Below are positions 4,588 to 6,185 of a stretch of 6,185 bases of DNA, piece after piece. The notes below the pieces were generated by a model, which saw only the letters and a program-made list of their open reading frames with translations, ran no database searches and was not told where the DNA came from. This DNA is from Actinomycetota bacterium (GTDB lineage Bacteria; Actinomycetota; Acidimicrobiia; Spongiisociales; ZC4RG35). The stretch is from NCBI GenBank assembly GCA_003242515.1, contig QGUS01000108.1, positions 1 through 6,185 on the forward strand, read 5' to 3'. The number at the start of each line of letters is the position of its first letter. The stretch's first letter is position 1. The position numbers and the translations under genes are program-made.

Positions 4588-5844
4588 GTGAAGGGGAGGG
4601 GCCAGATCATCTCGCTGCTGGCCTTCGCCATGCTCTCATCCGCCTGTGGAGGCGGCAGCGCGACACCGGAGACCACCTCCACCACCGCCTCTCCGTCCAC
4701 CACGGCGCCGCCGTCCACCACCACCTTGACCGCGGTTCCGTCCACGACCACCACGGCCGTGGAGATCCCGTACATCGACCTCACCCGGCAGGTGGCCGAT
4801 TTCCTGGCCACCACGGACCTGCCCGCCATGGGCGCCGCCATCGTCACGATCGACGGCGAGATGGCCGGCCTCGGGGTCGCAGGCGAACGGCGGCTCGGCT
4901 CCGGCATCCCCGTCGAGGAGGGAGACGTGTGGTCCCTCGGATCGAACGCCAAGGCGATCACGGCCCTGGCCGCGGGGATGATGGTCGACGCCGGCCTCAT
5001 CACCTGGGACACCACCGTCGAAGACGTCTTCCCGGAGCTCGCCGGCACGATGCTGGACGTCTACCGCGTCGCCACCCTCAGGGACCTCCTGGGCCACGGA
5101 GCGGGGATCGTCAACGCCAGCGTCCCCGGTGTCGACGGGACACCGATCGGTGGCAGTGTCACGCCGGCCACGCAGCGGGAGCAGGCCGTTGCCTGGGCGC
5201 TCGCCCAGCAGCCCGCCGTGACGCCGGGGACCCACCACTACTCGAACCTGGGCTATGTCACAGCCGCGGTCATGCTGGAACGAGCCGCCGGCATGCCGTT
5301 CGAGGAGTGGGCCGTCGCCAACATCGCCGCACCCCTGGGCGCCACGACCTTCGGATACGGGCCCCATGTCGCCCCGGGGGCGTCGGACCAGCCGGTGCCC
5401 CACCAGAAGCCCTCCGGTGGCGGGTGGATGGTCCGGGAGGCGCACGAGAACACGCCCTTCCGCAGGCCCTCGGGCGGGGCGTTCGCCAGCCTGGGGGACT
5501 GGGGTCTGATCGTCGCCGAGATGATGAAGGCGTCGCGGGGCGATTCCGACCTCGTCACCGCGGAAACCGGCCGCACCCTGGTCACCCCCATCACCCGGAT
5601 CCAGCCCGGTTACGAGTACGCCATGGGCTGGGGTCTGACCGACCCCGGCGGGTGGCCGGGAGGTACCGCCTGGTATCACGCCGGGTCCAACAACGCGAAC
5701 CTCGCGGTGGTGTGGGCCCACCCGGAAGCCGGCTTCGCGGTCCTGGTGGTCGCCAACGGGGCCGACGCCGACGGCGAGGCGCGCCGGGCGGTGGATGCGC
5801 TCGCCCGGGCGGTCCGGACCACCTGGCAGCAGGCCGCCGGCTGA
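4588..5844 (+). CDS. Serine hydrolase lipoprotein, class C beta-lactamase/esterase family
   Basis: This 418-residue protein of the beta-lactamase superfamily (PF00144) probably acts on the outer face of the membrane. The N-terminus MKGRGQIISLLAFAMLSSAC is a lipoprotein signal with Cys20 as lipid site; the lipobox is slightly off because Ser, not Leu, is at -3. Residues 21-57 are a Thr/Ser/Pro tether. The catalytic domain runs from about 60. The nucleophile motif is SNAK (S119, K122) in WSLGSNAKAITA. The YxN motif is YSN (Y218, N220) in THHYSNLGY, and the third motif is HAG (H364-G366) in YHAGSNN. Length and motif spacing are normal and no key residue is missing. Such proteins include D-Ala-D-Ala peptidases, esterases and beta-lactamases; which one cannot be read from the sequence. 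The GTG start is set by the promoter six bases upstream and by the signal peptide. Only seven bases separate its stop from that of the convergent transporter. Confidence 0.9.
   Translation: MKGRGQIISLLAFAMLSSACGGGSATPETTSTTASPSTTAPPSTTTLTAVPSTTTTAVEIPYIDLTRQVADFLATTDLPAMGAAIVTIDGEMAGLGVAGERRLGSGIPVEEGDVWSLGSNAKAITALAAGMMVDAGLITWDTTVEDVFPELAGTMLDVYRVATLRDLLGHGAGIVNASVPGVDGTPIGGSVTPATQREQAVAWALAQQPAVTPGTHHYSNLGYVTAAVMLERAAGMPFEEWAVANIAAPLGATTFGYGPHVAPGASDQPVPHQKPSGGGWMVREAHENTPFRRPSGGAFASLGDWGLIVAEMMKASRGDSDLVTAETGRTLVTPITRIQPGYEYAMGWGLTDPGGWPGGTAWYHAGSNNANLAVVWAHPEAGFAVLVVANGADADGEARRAVDALARAVRTTWQQAAG
4660..4761 (+). other. Low-complexity Thr/Ser/Pro tether in the lipoprotein
   Basis: Residues 26-57 of the serine hydrolase contain 15 Thr, 5 Ser and 5 Pro among 32 positions, encoded by imperfect ACC and TCC repeats. 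It is a flexible spacer holding the catalytic domain away from the lipid anchor. Such Thr-rich linkers are typical of Acidimicrobiia lipoproteins and are possible sites of O-glycosylation. The run may vary in length between strains by slippage. Confidence 0.7.
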
Positions 5845-5851
5845 CCGCGCC

Positions 5852-6185
5852 CTAGGTGCCCTCGACCGCGGGTCGGTCGCCGGAGCCGCCCCCCGAGGCC
5901 GCAACCATGGCGACGCCCGCGAGGACGATCACGGCGCCCGCGATCTGAAGGGCCGACGGCCGCTCGTCGAAGATGATCGAGCCCCACACCATCGTCAGGG
6001 CAGGCTGGAGCAGGACGATCGTCGCCGTCTCCGCGGCGGGGAGCCGGGGCAGGGCATAGCCGATCATCATCCACCCGATCACCTGCGGGCCGAGGGCCAG
6101 GGCGAGGAGCCAGCCGCTCGCGGGCCAGTCCCAGGTGAAGTCGATCCGTTCACCGAGGGCGCCGATGACCAGCATGGCGAGGACG
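5852..6185 (-). CDS. EamA/DMT superfamily transporter, C-terminal part (5' partial)
   Basis: The minus-strand frame runs from the right edge to the TAG at 5852-5854, about 110 residues. The ATG at 6173-6175 is internal, since the frame stays open beyond it (VLAML). The visible part holds three or more membrane helices: LVIGAL, then SGWLLALALGPQVIGWMMIGYAL, and the family's closing pair RLPAAETATIVLLQPALTMVWGSIIFDERPSALQIAGAVIVLAGVAMVAA. The 'LLQP...W....F.E.P...Q..G...I..G' pattern is the hallmark of the second EamA repeat (PF00892), found in drug/metabolite transporters of the inner membrane. The tail SGGGSGDRPAVEGT is polar and short, as usual. The substrate cannot be predicted. It converges on the serine hydrolase gene with a 7-base gap and no room for a separate terminator. 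Confidence 0.88.
   Translation of the reverse strand, partial: VLAMLVIGALGERIDFTWDWPASGWLLALALGPQVIGWMMIGYALPRLPAAETATIVLLQPALTMVWGSIIFDERPSALQIAGAVIVLAGVAMVAASGGGSGDRPAVEGT

Noticed and set aside
4660..4761. ACC/TCC-rich tract as a mobile or CRISPR-like repeat
   Set aside because: It is in frame, encodes a Thr/Ser/Pro linker after a lipoprotein signal, and has no regular unit or spacers.
4636..5904. 422-codon minus-strand frame opposite the serine hydrolase
   Set aside because: The opposite strand encodes a protein with signal peptide and all three catalytic motifs. This frame gives low-complexity Gly/Arg/Asp sequence.

Overview
The window is GC-rich chromosomal DNA that looks actinobacterial. 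The best guess is an uncultured Acidimicrobiia-like lineage. This rests on very GC-biased third codon positions, several genes that appear to lack a leader (a -10-like hexamer six bases before an ATG or GTG), and a lipoprotein with a long Thr/Ser/Pro linker of the kind common in that class. The lineage call is an inference. The gene content is mostly housekeeping or envelope type. I see no phage, transposon, CRISPR or RNA gene.

Layout, left to right. (1) The C-terminal tail of a probable AI-2E family membrane permease enters from the left edge (+). (2) Next is a membrane-anchored beta-propeller-like protein of unknown function (+, 272-1402). (3) A two-gene unit follows (+): an MBLAC1-like metallo-beta-lactamase-fold hydrolase (1412-1969), joined by a 4-base ATGA overlap to an AlaX-type alanyl-tRNA editing hydrolase (1966-2724). 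(4) Convergent to this, on the minus strand, lies a TspO/MBR-like integral membrane protein (2707-3495). Its reading frame is intact except for one in-frame TAG at codon 22, inside the first membrane helix, so I annotate it as a pseudogene (nonsense mutation or consensus error). (5) After a short divergent intergenic region with a perfect 14-bp palindrome comes a CvpA-like membrane protein with an extra C-terminal domain resembling a CAP/SCP domain (+, 3578-4531). (6) Next is a serine hydrolase lipoprotein of the class C beta-lactamase/esterase family with SxxK, YxN and HxG motifs (+, 4588-5844). (7) The C-terminal part of an EamA/DMT transporter runs in from the right edge on the minus strand.

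Most genes look independently transcribed. Only the MBL-alaX pair is clearly coupled. The propeller, CvpA-CAP and serine hydrolase proteins all appear to place a soluble domain outside the cytoplasmic membrane. Nothing in the sequence ties them into one pathway. The points most worth checking are the amber-interrupted TspO-like gene, the CvpA-CAP fusion, the Asp-to-His change in the MBL metal site, and the repeated leaderless promoter design. No gap between genes exceeds about 85 bases, so there is no unexplained long non-coding stretch.
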